A stretch of 15,905 nt of DNA, taken from positions 7,940,762 to 7,956,666 of the forward strand of contig NZ_CP031320.1 of the NCBI RefSeq assembly GCF_003355155.1. The letters are read 5' to 3'. Position 1 is the first letter of the stretch. Every line of letters starts with the position of its first letter. Shown here piece by piece: positions 1-8,055 of this stretch. A program made the position numbers and the translations under genes. Origin of the DNA: Streptomyces armeniacus (GTDB lineage: Bacteria; Actinomycetota; Actinomycetes; Streptomycetales; Streptomycetaceae). The notes under the pieces were generated by a model. It searched no databases. It saw nothing but the letters and a program-made list of their open reading frames with translations, and was not told the origin of the DNA.

Positions 1-56
1 AAAAAAAAAAAATCCATCCACTATCTCCACTCCCCCACACCTTCTCATCATGGCCG
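1..56. other. Non-native looking contig-end sequence
   Basis: The window opens with twelve A residues followed by about 40 bases of C/T/A-rich sequence that contain almost no G. This is quite unlike the GC-rich, codon-structured DNA that starts near position 57. The NRPS reading frame happens to stay open through it, but the residues it would give ([14 protein letters not shown]) do not resemble an adenylation domain. It is most easily read as low-quality or adapter-like sequence at a contig end. A genuine junction cannot be excluded from sequence alone. Confidence 0.6.
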
Positions 57-3000
57 TTGGTCGAGATGCCTGCGGTGTCGGCGGATGCGTTGGCGTATGT
101 GATGTACACGTCGGGTTCGACGGGTGTGCCCAAGGGTGTGGCGGTCACGCATCGTGCGGTGGTGGGGCTGGCGCGGGACGCGCGGTTCTGCGGTGGTGCG
201 CACGAGCGGGTGCTGCTGCATTCGGCGCAGGCCTTCGACGCGGCGACATTCGAACTGTGGGCGCCGCTCCTGGGCGGGGGCACGGTGGTGGTGGCGCCGC
301 CGGGGAAGCTGGACGCCTCCGTCCTGGCCGAGGTCGTCGCCGAACACCGGGTGAGCGCCCTCTGGTTGACCGCGGGGCTGTTCAAGGTCGTCGCGGACGA
401 GCGGCCCGACTGCCTGTCCGGCGTGGCGGAGGTGTGGACGGGCGGTGATGTCGTCTCCCCGGCCGCCGTGGAGCGCGTACGTGCCGCCTGCCCCGGGCTC
501 AAGGTCGTGGACGGGTACGGGCCGACGGAGACCACCACCTTCGCGACCTGCTTCCCCATCCCCGAAGGCCCCGCTCCGGAACCGGTGCCGATCGGCCGTC
601 CGATGGACGGTATGCGGGTCTACGTGCTGGACGGGGCGCTGCGTCCCGTACTGCCGGGTGTGGCGGGGGAGTTGTACATCGGTGGTGCGGGCCTGGCGCG
701 CGGCTACGCCGGGCGTCCGGCCCTGACGGGTGAGCGCTTCGTGGCGTGCCCGTTCGGGGAGCCCGGTGAGCGGATGTACCGGACCGGGGACGTGGTGACG
801 TGGGGTCCGGACGAGGGCCTGGTGTTCCAGGGCCGCGCCGACTCCCAGGTGAAGATCCGCGGCTTCCGCATCGAACCCGCCGAGATCGAGACGGCACTCG
901 CCGCCCACCAGGGCGTCGCCCACGCCGTCGTCACCTGGAACGAGGACCAGCTCGGCGAACGCCGCCTCGTCGGCTACGTCGTACCCAGCGACGACGCCGC
1001 CGACACGGCCGTCGCCGAGGAGCAGGTCGACGAGTGGGAGCAGATCTACGACCAGGTCTACTCCGCCTCCGAGGCCGCCTGGGGCGAGGACTTCACCGGC
1101 TGGAACTCCAGCTACACCGGACGCCCCATCCCGCTCGCCGAGATGGCCGAGTGGCGGGACGCCGCCGTCGACTGCATCACCTGCTGGGCGCCGCGCCGCG
1201 TCCTCGAACTCGGCGTCGGCACCGGCCTGCTCATGTCCCGGATCGCCGCCGGCGTGGACGAGTACTGGGGCACCGACATGTCCGCCGCCGTCATCGACCG
1301 GCTGCACGGACAGGTCGCCGACGCCGGCCTCGCCGACCGCGTACGGCTGCGGCACCAGAACGCCGACGACATCACCGGGCTGCCCCGCGAGCACTTCGAC
1401 ATCGTCGTGCTCAACTCCGTCGTCCAGTACTTCCCGGACCCCGGCTACCTCGACCACGTGCTCGCGCAGGCCATGGCGCTGCTCGCGCCCGGCGGCCGCA
1501 TCCTCGTCGGCGACGTGCGGAACGCGGCCTCGCTGAAGCTGTTCCGCACCGGCGTGCAGCGTGCCCTGCACCCCGAGTCGCAGCCCTCCGTCACCCGCGC
1601 CGCGGTCGCCCGCGCCATCCTGATGGAGAAGGAACTCGTCCTCGACCCCGAGTGGTTCACCCGCTGGGCCGAGCGGCACGGCGCAGGCGGTGTCGACATC
1701 CGGCTCAAGCCGGGCCGCCCGCACAACGAGCTCACCCGGCACCGCTACGAGGTCGTGCTGCACAAGTCGCCCGACGGCGCCCGGCACCTCGCCGGGCTGC
1801 CCGAGCTGTCCTGGGGGCTCCAGGCCGACTCCCTCGCCGACCTCGCGGACCACTTCCGGTCGCCGGAGAACGGCCCGGTGCGGGTCGTACGCATCCCCAA
1901 CGCGCGGCTCACCGGCGAGGTCGCCGACGCGGCGGCCGCCGACATCGCGTCGCCCGCCGCCGTACCGGGCCCGCCGCTCGACCCGCAGGACCTGCGTGCC
2001 TGGGCGGCCGAGCACGGCTGGGGCGCGGCCCTGACCTGGAACGCGACCGCCGCCGAGTGCTTCGACGCGGTGCTCTTCCCGGCCGGGCCCGTCGCGGGTG
2101 AGCCGCTGACCGGCGTGTATGTGCCCGCGGGCCGCGGCGAACGCGCGCTCGCCAACGAACCGGCCGCGGCCGGCCGTATCGGCACCCTCGTCGGCGGGCT
2201 CCGCGGCTACCTGCGCGACCGGCTGCCCGAGCACATGGTGCCCGCCACGGTCGTCGCCATCGCCGAGGTGCCGCTGACGGCCAACGGCAAGCTCGACCAA
2301 CGGGCCCTGCCTGCCCCGGACTTCGCCCGCTCCGCGACCGGACGCGCCCCGCGTACGCCGCAGGAGGAGGCGCTGTGCGGGCTGTTCGCCGAGGTGCTGG
2401 GCCTGGACCGCATCGGCATCGACGACGACTTCTTCAGCCTCGGCGGCCACTCGCTGCTCGCGACCCGCCTCGTCAGCCGCATCCGCGCGGCACTGAACGT
2501 CGAGGTGCCGATCCGCGTGGTGTTCGAGGCGCCCACCGTCGTGCAGCTGATCGAGCACCTGTCGGCGGGTGCCGTACGCGTACGGCCGCCGCTGCGCCGC
2601 GCCGAGGAGCGGCCCGAGCGGATACCGCTGTCGTTCGCGCAGCGCAGGCTGTGGTTCATCGACAAGTTCGAGGGCCCGTCCGCCACGTACAACGCGCCGT
2701 TCCCGCTGCGGCTCACCGGCGAGCTCGACGCCGCCGCGCTGGAACAGGCGGTGCGTGACGTGGTGGCGCGGCACGAGAGCCTGCGCACGGTGTTCGCCGA
2801 GGACGACCGCGGTGTGCCGTACCAGCGGGTGCTGGCTGCCGACGCGGTCAGCCTGGAGATGCCCGTACGGCAGGTCGCGCCCGGCGAACTGGCCGACGCC
2901 ATGGCCGAGGTGGCCTCCCACCCGTTCGACCTGGCGACGCAGATCCCGATCGGCGCCACGCTGCTGCGGCTCGGGGAGCAGGAGCACGTCCTCGTGCTGC

Positions 3001-4112
3001 TGATCCACCACATCGCCAGCGACGGCACCTCCATGGCGCCGCTCGCCCGCGACCTGGCCGCCGCCTACGCCGCCCGCTGCGGAGGCGCGGCACCGGGCTG
3101 GCCGGAGCTGTCCGTGCAGTACACGGACTACACGCTGTGGCAGCGTGAGCTGCTCGGCGACGAGGACGACCCGGACAGCGTGCTGTCCGGACAGATCGCC
3201 TACTGGCACGGCGAACTGGCCGGGGTGCCGCAGCCGCTGCGGCTGCCCACCGACCGGCCCCGGCCGCCGGTGGCCTCGCACGAGGGCGCCGTCGTCGAGT
3301 TCTCCCTCGACCCCGGCACCGTGGCCGCCGTCGAGGCGCTCGCGCAGGAGCACGGCGCGACCGTCTCGATGGTCCTCGAAGCCGCGCTCGCCGTCCTGCT
3401 GCACGGACTCGGCGGCGGCGACGACCTGACCATCGGGTCGCCCATCGCCAACCGCACCGACGAGGGCCTCGCCGACCTGGTGGGCTTCTTCGTCAACACG
3501 TGGGTGCTGCGCGCCGACCTGTCCGGCAACCCGCCGTTCGCGGAACTGCTCGACCGGGTACGCGACAGCTCCCTCGCCGCGTACGACAACCAGGACGTGC
3601 CCTTCGAGCGCCTGGTGGAGATCCTCAACCCGGAGCGCTCCACCGCGTACTCGCCGCTGTTCCAGGTGATGTTCGCCTGGCAGAACTTCGCGCGGAAGGA
3701 CTTCACGCTGCCCGGACTGCGCGTCGAGTTCGAGCAGGTGCGCACCGAGACCGCGAAGTTCGACATGTTCTTCAACATGGCCGACCTGCCCGGCCGCGGC
3801 GTCCTCGGCAACCTCGAGTACGCCACCGACCTCTTCGACCGCGAGACCGCCGAGACCATCGCCGACCGCTTCGTGCGCCTCGTCGCCACCCTGGCCGACG
3901 ACCCCGCACTCCGGGTCGGAGCGGTGGACCTGCTGGATGCGGGGGAGCGGGAGCGGGTGCTGGTGGAGCTGGCGGGTGGTGTGGCGGTGCGGCCGGAGGT
4001 GTCGGTTGCGGGGTTGGTGGAGCGTTGGGCGGTGTCGTCGCCGGGTGCGGTGGCCCATACCCCCCACAAAAACAGGGGGCGGGGTATCAACATATCTGGC
4101 GTTGACTTTTAG
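57..4112 (+). CDS. Nonribosomal peptide synthetase fragment: A(N-MT)-PCP-C-(A start)
   Basis: This is an internal piece of a modular NRPS that activates an amino acid, N-methylates it and condenses it. The A domain has A3 ([11 protein letters not shown], residues 17-27), FDAATFELW (60-68), DGYGPTE (152-158), YRTGDVV (near 241) and [16 protein letters not shown] (259-274). An N-methyltransferase is inserted after A8, at about residues 320-575, with SAM motif VLELGVGTG at 382-390. The A domain then resumes to A10 [10 protein letters not shown] (743-752). A carrier domain follows (GGHSLL, pantetheine Ser799). A condensation domain spans about 850-1290 with [13 protein letters not shown] and catalytic HHIASDG at 984-990. 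No epimerase precedes it, so an LCL type is inferred. The pocket residues read roughly D-A-F-W-W-G-G-T-F, close to valine-type codes, so N-methyl-valine or similar is a guess. Motifs A1-A2 are missing, and the next module stops after about 40 residues. The last 19 codons (from about 4056) are not NRPS but antisense rRNA leader, so both ends are broken. Position 57 is only the first in-frame TTG. Confidence 0.93.
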   Translation: MVEMPAVSADALAYVMYTSGSTGVPKGVAVTHRAVVGLARDARFCGGAHERVLLHSAQAFDAATFELWAPLLGGGTVVVAPPGKLDASVLAEVVAEHRVSALWLTAGLFKVVADERPDCLSGVAEVWTGGDVVSPAAVERVRAACPGLKVVDGYGPTETTTFATCFPIPEGPAPEPVPIGRPMDGMRVYVLDGALRPVLPGVAGELYIGGAGLARGYAGRPALTGERFVACPFGEPGERMYRTGDVVTWGPDEGLVFQGRADSQVKIRGFRIEPAEIETALAAHQGVAHAVVTWNEDQLGERRLVGYVVPSDDAADTAVAEEQVDEWEQIYDQVYSASEAAWGEDFTGWNSSYTGRPIPLAEMAEWRDAAVDCITCWAPRRVLELGVGTGLLMSRIAAGVDEYWGTDMSAAVIDRLHGQVADAGLADRVRLRHQNADDITGLPREHFDIVVLNSVVQYFPDPGYLDHVLAQAMALLAPGGRILVGDVRNAASLKLFRTGVQRALHPESQPSVTRAAVARAILMEKELVLDPEWFTRWAERHGAGGVDIRLKPGRPHNELTRHRYEVVLHKSPDGARHLAGLPELSWGLQADSLADLADHFRSPENGPVRVVRIPNARLTGEVADAAAADIASPAAVPGPPLDPQDLRAWAAEHGWGAALTWNATAAECFDAVLFPAGPVAGEPLTGVYVPAGRGERALANEPAAAGRIGTLVGGLRGYLRDRLPEHMVPATVVAIAEVPLTANGKLDQRALPAPDFARSATGRAPRTPQEEALCGLFAEVLGLDRIGIDDDFFSLGGHSLLATRLVSRIRAALNVEVPIRVVFEAPTVVQLIEHLSAGAVRVRPPLRRAEERPERIPLSFAQRRLWFIDKFEGPSATYNAPFPLRLTGELDAAALEQAVRDVVARHESLRTVFAEDDRGVPYQRVLAADAVSLEMPVRQVAPGELADAMAEVASHPFDLATQIPIGATLLRLGEQEHVLVLLIHHIASDGTSMAPLARDLAAAYAARCGGAAPGWPELSVQYTDYTLWQRELLGDEDDPDSVLSGQIAYWHGELAGVPQPLRLPTDRPRPPVASHEGAVVEFSLDPGTVAAVEALAQEHGATVSMVLEAALAVLLHGLGGGDDLTIGSPIANRTDEGLADLVGFFVNTWVLRADLSGNPPFAELLDRVRDSSLAAYDNQDVPFERLVEILNPERSTAYSPLFQVMFAWQNFARKDFTLPGLRVEFEQVRTETAKFDMFFNMADLPGRGVLGNLEYATDLFDRETAETIADRFVRLVATLADDPALRVGAVDLLDAGERERVLVELAGGVAVRPEVSVAGLVERWAVSSPGAVAHTPHKNRGRGINISGVDF
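4057..4087. repeat. Inverted repeat at the NRPS / rRNA-leader join
   Basis: ATACCCC at 4057-4063 is the inverse complement of GGGGTAT at 4081-4087, with a C-rich then A-rich then G-rich loop between. The right arm belongs to the usual Streptomyces rRNA leader (GATATGTTGATACCCCG on the minus strand). The left arm begins exactly where NRPS similarity stops. It could be a leader stem, or a palindromic by-product of joining two contigs. Confidence 0.5.
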
Positions 4113-4190
4113 CACGCTGTTGAGTTCTCAAAGAACGGACGCTTCCATCGGACCCGTTTCACCGGGACCCTCCGGGCGCTCCCCTTCGTG
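4088..4190 (-). promoter_or_regulatory. rRNA operon leader with boxA-like antitermination site
   Basis: Read on the minus strand, this stretch matches the leader that precedes 16S rRNA in Streptomyces as I know it. An ACACGAAGGGGAGCGCCCGG-like block and a GGTGAAACGGG-like block are followed by TTCTTTGAGAACTCAACA (boxA-like, about 4118-4136), then AAAAGTCAACGCCAGATATG and TTGATACCCC. Such leaders recruit antitermination factors and hold RNase III processing stems. The 16S gene should start a few hundred bases further left, but NRPS sequence is there instead. Confidence 0.85.
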
Positions 4191-4197
4191 TTCCTCT

Positions 4198-4227
4198 ACG
4201 TTAGCGGGTTCCTTCCCCGGATTCCAA
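4198..4227 (-). promoter_or_regulatory. Candidate rRNA promoter proximal to the leader
   Basis: On the minus strand TTGGAA (4222-4227) is followed by an 18-base spacer and TAACGT (4198-4203), just upstream of the conserved leader block. Streptomyces rrn operons usually carry several tandem promoters, so this fits the family pattern. The -10 match is only fair. Confidence 0.5.
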
Positions 4228-4396
4228 ATCGGGGTTTTCCCGAGACGATTTCGGCATGCCGGAAACGCCCCTGCGGAAGGGAGACCGTACTGCGTAGTGG
4301 ATGCCATCAGACGAAAACAGCCCGACAAAAGACTGGAGTCACATGACAGCGGGATTCGCTGCTCCGGACCAGCACGGTCCGGCGGCAACCCGGAGG

Positions 4397-4425
4397 ACAC
4401 TACGGACCCTCGAAGATCGTGTCAA
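4397..4425 (-). promoter_or_regulatory. Consensus rRNA promoter (TTGACA-17-TAGTGT)
   Basis: On the minus strand a perfect TTGACA (4420-4425) lies 17 bases from TAGTGT (4397-4402), the form of a strong vegetative sigma (HrdB-type) promoter. It sits 37 bases downstream of the marR stop and about 200 bases upstream of the leader-proximal promoter, as expected for the distal member of a tandem rrn promoter set. Transcription would start near 4390 and run leftward. Apart from the two promoters, I see nothing else in 4204-4440. Confidence 0.75.
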
Positions 4426-4462
4426 CTGGAGTGATCATCGAAGTCCGGGAAGGCCCCGCGTG

Positions 4463-4999
4463 TCAGTCCAGGTCCTTCAGCCGGCCGCCCGCGTCCGGCT
4501 GTGCGTCCTCCACTCGGCGCAGGAGCCGGGTCAGCAACTCCCCGAGTACGCCGCGCTCTTCACCGGACAGGTCGCACAGCAGGCTTTCCTCGAAGACCGA
4601 CGCCTGGCGCATCACCTGGAGCCACTTCTCGCGGCCGAGGTCCGTGACGCCGACGATGACGCGGACCCGGTTGTCGGGGTCGCGCTCCCGTGTCACCAGG
4701 CCCTCGCCGAGCATGCGGTCGATGCGGTGGGTCATCGCGGCCGGTGTCAGGCCGAGGCGTTTGGCGATGGTGCCGGGCCAGAGCTGGTACGGCTCGCCCG
4801 CCATGACGAGTTCCTTCAGCACCTCCCACTCCGAGCTGCTCAGGCCCAGCGTCGCGAGCTGGCGCCCGTACGCGACGGCCATCCGCCGGTCGAGCCGGCT
4901 GATGGCGTTCACGACCTTCTCCACCTGGGGGTCCAGGTCGCGGTACTCGCGCTGGTAGATCGCGATCTGCTCGTCGAGGGACGGCTGGAGCTCCGGCAT
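4463..4999 (-). CDS. MarR-family transcriptional regulator
   Basis: This encodes 178 residues, slightly longer than the usual 140-160 for the family. It is predicted to be a dimeric cytoplasmic winged-helix DNA-binding protein. The helix-turn-helix region reads SSSEWEVLKELVMAG, then TIAKRLGLTPAAMTHRIDRM. The wing is GLVTRERDPDNRVRVIVGVTDLG, with the typical D-x-R basic tip. A helical N-terminal extension (about residues 1-45) and C-terminal helix would form the dimer interface. It is divergent from the MFS exporter, with 144 bases between the likely starts, so it probably represses the exporter and itself until a ligand binds. The ATG at 4999 has no purine-rich RBS, but a -10-like CATACT lies 6 bases upstream, suggesting a leaderless mRNA. 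The family call is firm; ligand and target are inferred. Confidence 0.92.
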   Translation of the reverse strand: MPELQPSLDEQIAIYQREYRDLDPQVEKVVNAISRLDRRMAVAYGRQLATLGLSSSEWEVLKELVMAGEPYQLWPGTIAKRLGLTPAAMTHRIDRMLGEGLVTRERDPDNRVRVIVGVTDLGREKWLQVMRQASVFEESLLCDLSGEERGVLGELLTRLLRRVEDAQPDAGGRLKDLD

Positions 5000-5005
5000 G
5001 CCGGG

Positions 5006-5034
5006 AGTATGCCACGGAACCGATTAGCCTCGAA
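5006..5034 (-). promoter_or_regulatory. Candidate leaderless promoter of the marR gene
   Basis: On the minus strand CATACT (5006-5011) lies six bases before the ATG at 4999, with TTCGAG (5029-5034) 17 bases further upstream. The -35 match is weak, but the -10 spacing would start transcription at or next to the A of the ATG. No ribosome binding site is visible, which fits a leaderless transcript, common in Streptomyces. Confidence 0.35.
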
Positions 5035-5051
5035 GGCTTGCTCTGTGTACT

Positions 5052-5077
5052 CTTTAGTGTCGAACTTTAGCTTTGAA
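5052..5077. repeat. Tandem 13-bp repeat CTTTAGNNNNGAA, candidate operator
   Basis: CTTTAGTGTCGAA (5052-5064) is followed directly by CTTTAGCTTTGAA (5065-5077). The pair is AT-rich against a GC-rich background and lies in the only intergenic gap between the divergent marR and MFS genes. A head-to-tail 13-bp pair would put two sites a little over one helical turn apart on the same face, plausible for a regulator. MarR proteins normally prefer palindromes, so the assignment is tentative. Confidence 0.4.
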
Positions 5078-5082
5078 CTCTT

Positions 5083-5119
5083 GGGCCCTGCGGCGGCCGG
5101 CAACGCCACCGCAGGGCCC
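5083..5119 (+). promoter_or_regulatory. GC-rich hairpin in the MFS 5' leader
   Basis: GGGCCCTGCGG (5083-5093) and CCGCAGGGCCC (5109-5119) are a perfect 11-bp inverted repeat with a 15-base loop. The stem ends 12 bases before the MFS Shine-Dalgarno sequence. No T-run follows, so it is not a classical terminator. It could stabilise the mRNA, mask translation initiation or bind a protein. Confidence 0.6.
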
Positions 5120-5143
5120 CATTGACGACCTAGGAAGGTGAGT

Positions 5144-6439
5144 GTGACCACCGCGATGGGCGCGACCCTGCGCCGTATCCAGCTCGGGAACGCCCTGGCG
5201 GCGTTCGGCAGCGGCTTCACCGTCCCGTACCTCTTCCTCTACGTGGCGCAGGTGCGGGATCTCGGGGCGACCACGGCGGGTGCCGTGCTCGCCGCGTTCG
5301 CCGCCGCCGCGCTGTTCGTACTGCCCCTCGTCGGCCGGGTGATCGACCAGCGGGGCCCGATGCCGGTGGCCATGGGCGGCGTCGCCGCCGCGTCCAGCGG
5401 CGCGCTCGGGCTGGGGATGGCGAGCAGCGGGCCGTCGGTGCTGGCGGCTGCCGCACTGATGGGCGCGGGAGTCGCGGTGATCCAGCCCGCGCTGGCCACG
5501 ATGATTGTGTGGTGCTCGACGACGGCTACGCGGTCGCGCGCGTTCGCCACCCAGTTCTTCCTCAACAACCTGGGGATGGGCGTGGGCGGCCTGCTCGGCG
5601 GTCAGATCGTGGACAAGCACCGGCCGGGGACGTTCACGACGCTGTTCTGCGTCGAGTCCGTCATGTTCCTGGTGCTGGCGGGTGTGCTGCTCACCGTGAA
5701 GCTGCCGAAGGCCGTGAGCATGGACGCGTCGCTGCCCGGCGAGGCCGGGGCACCGCGCGGCGGCTTCCGTCAGCTGGTGTCCCACCGGGCGATGCTGCTG
5801 CTGTGCGTCATGGGGTTCGTGCTGTTCTTCACCTGCTACGGGCAGTTCGAGTCGGGGCTGCCGGCGTACGGCGTCGAGGTCACCGGAATATCGACGTCCA
5901 CCCTCGGTGTGGCCCTCTTCGCGAACACCGCGGTGATCGCACTCGCACAGTTCGTCGTGCTGCGGCTGGTCGAGGGCAGGCGCCGGAGCCGGGTCGTGGC
6001 GCTGGTCGGGCTGGTCTGGACGGTGGCGTGGCTGGCAGCCGGGTTCTCCGGGCTGGTGCCCCACGTGCAGGCGGTGGCGACGGCGCTGCTGATCTCGACG
6101 TACATGCTGTTCGGTCTCGGTGAGGCGATGCTCTCGCCGACGGTCGCCCCGCTCGTCGCGGACCTGGCGCCGAGCCGGATGGTCGGGCAGTACAACTCGG
6201 CGTTCGCTCTGGTGAAACAGCTGGGGGTCGCGGTGGGCCCCGCTGTGGGCGGCCTGATGGCCGCTCAGGGCGCGTACGTGGCGTACGTCACGCTGCTCGT
6301 CGCCTGCTCGCTCGGCATCACCGTGCTCGCGTTCTGGCTGGGGCGGCACCTCACCCCGGCGCAGGACAATCCGCTGCGGGCAGCCAAGGCCGCGGTGCCT
6401 GCCACGGCCGTGGAGCGGCCGGTGCCGGTGGCGACGTGA
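5144..6439 (+). CDS. MFS transporter, likely drug/metabolite exporter
   Basis: This encodes 431 residues of an inner-membrane major facilitator superfamily protein, probably a proton antiporter that pumps out a small molecule. About twelve hydrophobic segments are visible, starting with the first near residues 10-32. The family motif A loop, GRVIDQRGP, lies between TM2 and TM3, and a less hydrophobic central loop follows near PKAVSMDASLPGEAG. The Gly/Pro-rich helix MGAGVAVIQPALATM resembles antiporter signature motifs. I chose the GTG at 5144 because AGGAAGG (5132-5138) lies five bases upstream; the earlier GTG at 5138 overlaps that site. Its substrate cannot be read from sequence. Control by the adjacent MarR regulator is inferred from the divergent arrangement. 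It is convergent with the PP2C gene, with a 92-base gap. Confidence 0.9.
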   Translation: MTTAMGATLRRIQLGNALAAFGSGFTVPYLFLYVAQVRDLGATTAGAVLAAFAAAALFVLPLVGRVIDQRGPMPVAMGGVAAASSGALGLGMASSGPSVLAAAALMGAGVAVIQPALATMIVWCSTTATRSRAFATQFFLNNLGMGVGGLLGGQIVDKHRPGTFTTLFCVESVMFLVLAGVLLTVKLPKAVSMDASLPGEAGAPRGGFRQLVSHRAMLLLCVMGFVLFFTCYGQFESGLPAYGVEVTGISTSTLGVALFANTAVIALAQFVVLRLVEGRRRSRVVALVGLVWTVAWLAAGFSGLVPHVQAVATALLISTYMLFGLGEAMLSPTVAPLVADLAPSRMVGQYNSAFALVKQLGVAVGPAVGGLMAAQGAYVAYVTLLVACSLGITVLAFWLGRHLTPAQDNPLRAAKAAVPATAVERPVPVAT

Positions 6440-6481
6440 CCACCGTCGTCAGCCGCGGCGCGGCCGCCGCCACCGGTCGCC

Positions 6482-6539
6482 CGTCCTCGTCACCGGACGG
6501 ACTCAAGGCCCGTCCTCGTCACCGGACGGGTTCAAGGCC
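6482..6539. repeat. 29-bp tandem duplication with hairpins between convergent genes
   Basis: The unit CGTCCTCGTCACCGGACGG plus ACTCAAGGCC (6482-6510) is repeated at 6511-6539, with two changes in the second copy (GTTC for ACTC). Each copy carries the inverted repeat CCGTCC/GGACGG with an 8-base loop (6481-6500 and 6510-6529). The second copy contains the stop codon of the PP2C gene. The pair lies between convergent 3' ends and may act as a two-way terminator. The origin looks like a short tandem duplication of the gene end. Confidence 0.75.
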
Positions 6540-8055
6540 CGTCCGGCAGCGCGAACTCGCACCACACTGCCTTGCCCCCGCCGGGCGTACGCCGTGAGCC
6601 CCAGGTCGAGGCGATCGTGGCGACGATCGAGATGCCCCGCCCCGCCTCGTCCACCGGCTCCGCGCGGCGGCGGCGCGGCAGATGGTCGTCGCCGTCGGTG
6701 ACCTCGATGGTGAGCCGCCGGTCCGTACGGCGCAGCCGCAGGCGCATGGGCGGGGTGCCGTGCTGCAGGGAGTTGGCGACGAGCTCGCTGGCCGCGAGGA
6801 CGCCGAGGTCGTGCAGCTCCGTGGGGAACCGCCAGGAGGCGAGCACGCCGGAGGCGAAGGCCCGTGCGCGCGGTGCGGCCTCGGTGCCGCCGAGCAGGTC
6901 CAGCGAGGCGCCGCGGAACAGCTCCGCCTCGTGTCCCGTACGGGCAGGGTGCTGGAGGACGAGGACGGCGACGTCGTCGTCGTGTTCGGCGGTGATGCGC
7001 ATCGCCCGCAGCAGCCGGTCGCAGATGACCTGCGGGCTGCCGGTCGCGCCCGCGAAGGCGCGTTCGAGTGCGGCGATGCTGTCGTCGATGTCGGCGTCGC
7101 GGCGCTCGACGAGTCCGTCGGTGTAGAGGACGGCGGTGGCGCCCTGCTCGAGCGGAACGGAACCGGAGGTGTGCATCCAGCCGCCGGTGCCCAGGGGCGG
7201 ACCGGTCGGCTCGGCGGTCGCGTGGACCGTGCCGTCGGCGTCCCGGACAAGAATCGGAAGGTGTCCGGCCGACGCGTAGTTGAGCCGGCCCTCGCTCGGG
7301 TCGTGCACGGCGTAGACGCAGGTGGCGATCTGGCTCGCGTCGATCTCGGAGGCGAGCCCGTCGAGCAGCTGCAGCACCTCGTGCGGCGGGAGGTCGAGCC
7401 GGGCGTACGCGCGCACGGCCGTACGCAGCTGGCCCATGACGGCGGCGGCGCGCACGCCGCGGCCCATGACGTCACCGATGACGAGTGCCGTACGGCCGGC
7501 GCCGAGGGTGATGACGTCGTACCAGTCGCCGCCGACGGCCGCGTCCGTACCGCCCGGCTGGTATGTGGCGGCGACGCGGAGATCGTCGGGCTGCTCCAAC
7601 TCCTGCGGGAGCAGGCTGCGTTGCAGCGTGACGGCGGCCTCGCGCTGGCGGCGTTCGCTGGAGCGGAGCCGCTCGGCGGACTCGACCTGGTCGGTGACGT
7701 CGGCGGCGAAGATCAGGACGCCGGCGGCCTCGGTGGTGGTGATGGGCGTGCAGGTGAAGGTGTAGTACCCGGTGCGCGAGCGGCCCTGCACGCGGCGGGA
7801 CTTGACGGTGCGGGGGCGGCCGCTGCGCAGCACCTGGTCCATGAGGGGCAGCAGGCCGAGCTCGTCCAGTTCGGGGAGCGCGGTGCGGGCCGGGGCGCCG
7901 GGGGTGCGGGGACCGAAGACCTGGGCGTAGGCGTCGTTGACGTACGCGATGCGGTGGTCGGCGCCGTAGACGACGGCGGCGAGGGCGGGCACCTGGCCGA
8001 GGAGGTCGTGGACGGAGATCGCGTCGATGCTGCGGGTGACGCCCACACCCCGCAC
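6532..8055 (-). CDS. PAS / SpoIIE-type PP2C phosphatase / HATPase signalling protein
   Basis: This encodes 507 residues in the Streptomyces style of anti-sigma/anti-anti-sigma control. Three domains are visible: an N-terminal PAS sensor (about 14-130, VVYGADHRIAYVNDAYAQVFG); a SpoIIE/RsbU-like Mn/Mg-dependent serine phosphatase (about 155-365, with VGGDWYDV, GDVMGRG, YASAGHLP, YTDGLVERR and DDVAVLVL); and a C-terminal RsbW-like HATPase (about 380-505, N-box SELVANSLQHG, G-box DEAGRGISIVATI). It likely dephosphorylates an anti-sigma antagonist, while its kinase domain may phosphorylate one. No transmembrane segment is seen. The GTG at 8055 lies in sequence derived from the truncated dehydrogenase, and a GTG at 8046 is an alternative. 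The first native residue is probably near TRSIDAIS, so a few N-terminal residues and the native promoter may be lost. It may be transcribed from the protease-inhibitor unit upstream. Confidence 0.92.
   Translation of the reverse strand: MRGVGVTRSIDAISVHDLLGQVPALAAVVYGADHRIAYVNDAYAQVFGPRTPGAPARTALPELDELGLLPLMDQVLRSGRPRTVKSRRVQGRSRTGYYTFTCTPITTTEAAGVLIFAADVTDQVESAERLRSSERRQREAAVTLQRSLLPQELEQPDDLRVAATYQPGGTDAAVGGDWYDVITLGAGRTALVIGDVMGRGVRAAAVMGQLRTAVRAYARLDLPPHEVLQLLDGLASEIDASQIATCVYAVHDPSEGRLNYASAGHLPILVRDADGTVHATAEPTGPPLGTGGWMHTSGSVPLEQGATAVLYTDGLVERRDADIDDSIAALERAFAGATGSPQVICDRLLRAMRITAEHDDDVAVLVLQHPARTGHEAELFRGASLDLLGGTEAAPRARAFASGVLASWRFPTELHDLGVLAASELVANSLQHGTPPMRLRLRRTDRRLTIEVTDGDDHLPRRRRAEPVDEAGRGISIVATIASTWGSRRTPGGGKAVWCEFALPDGP

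Noticed and set aside
48..4115. A 1355-codon minus-strand open frame
   Set aside because: It is the antisense shadow of the NRPS. GC-rich actinobacterial genes commonly leave the opposite strand open. Its translation is low-complexity His/Arg/Gly-rich with no motifs.
4301..5125. A plus-strand frame across the rrn promoter and marR
   Set aside because: It overlaps the well-supported MarR gene in antisense, and crosses consensus rRNA promoter elements.
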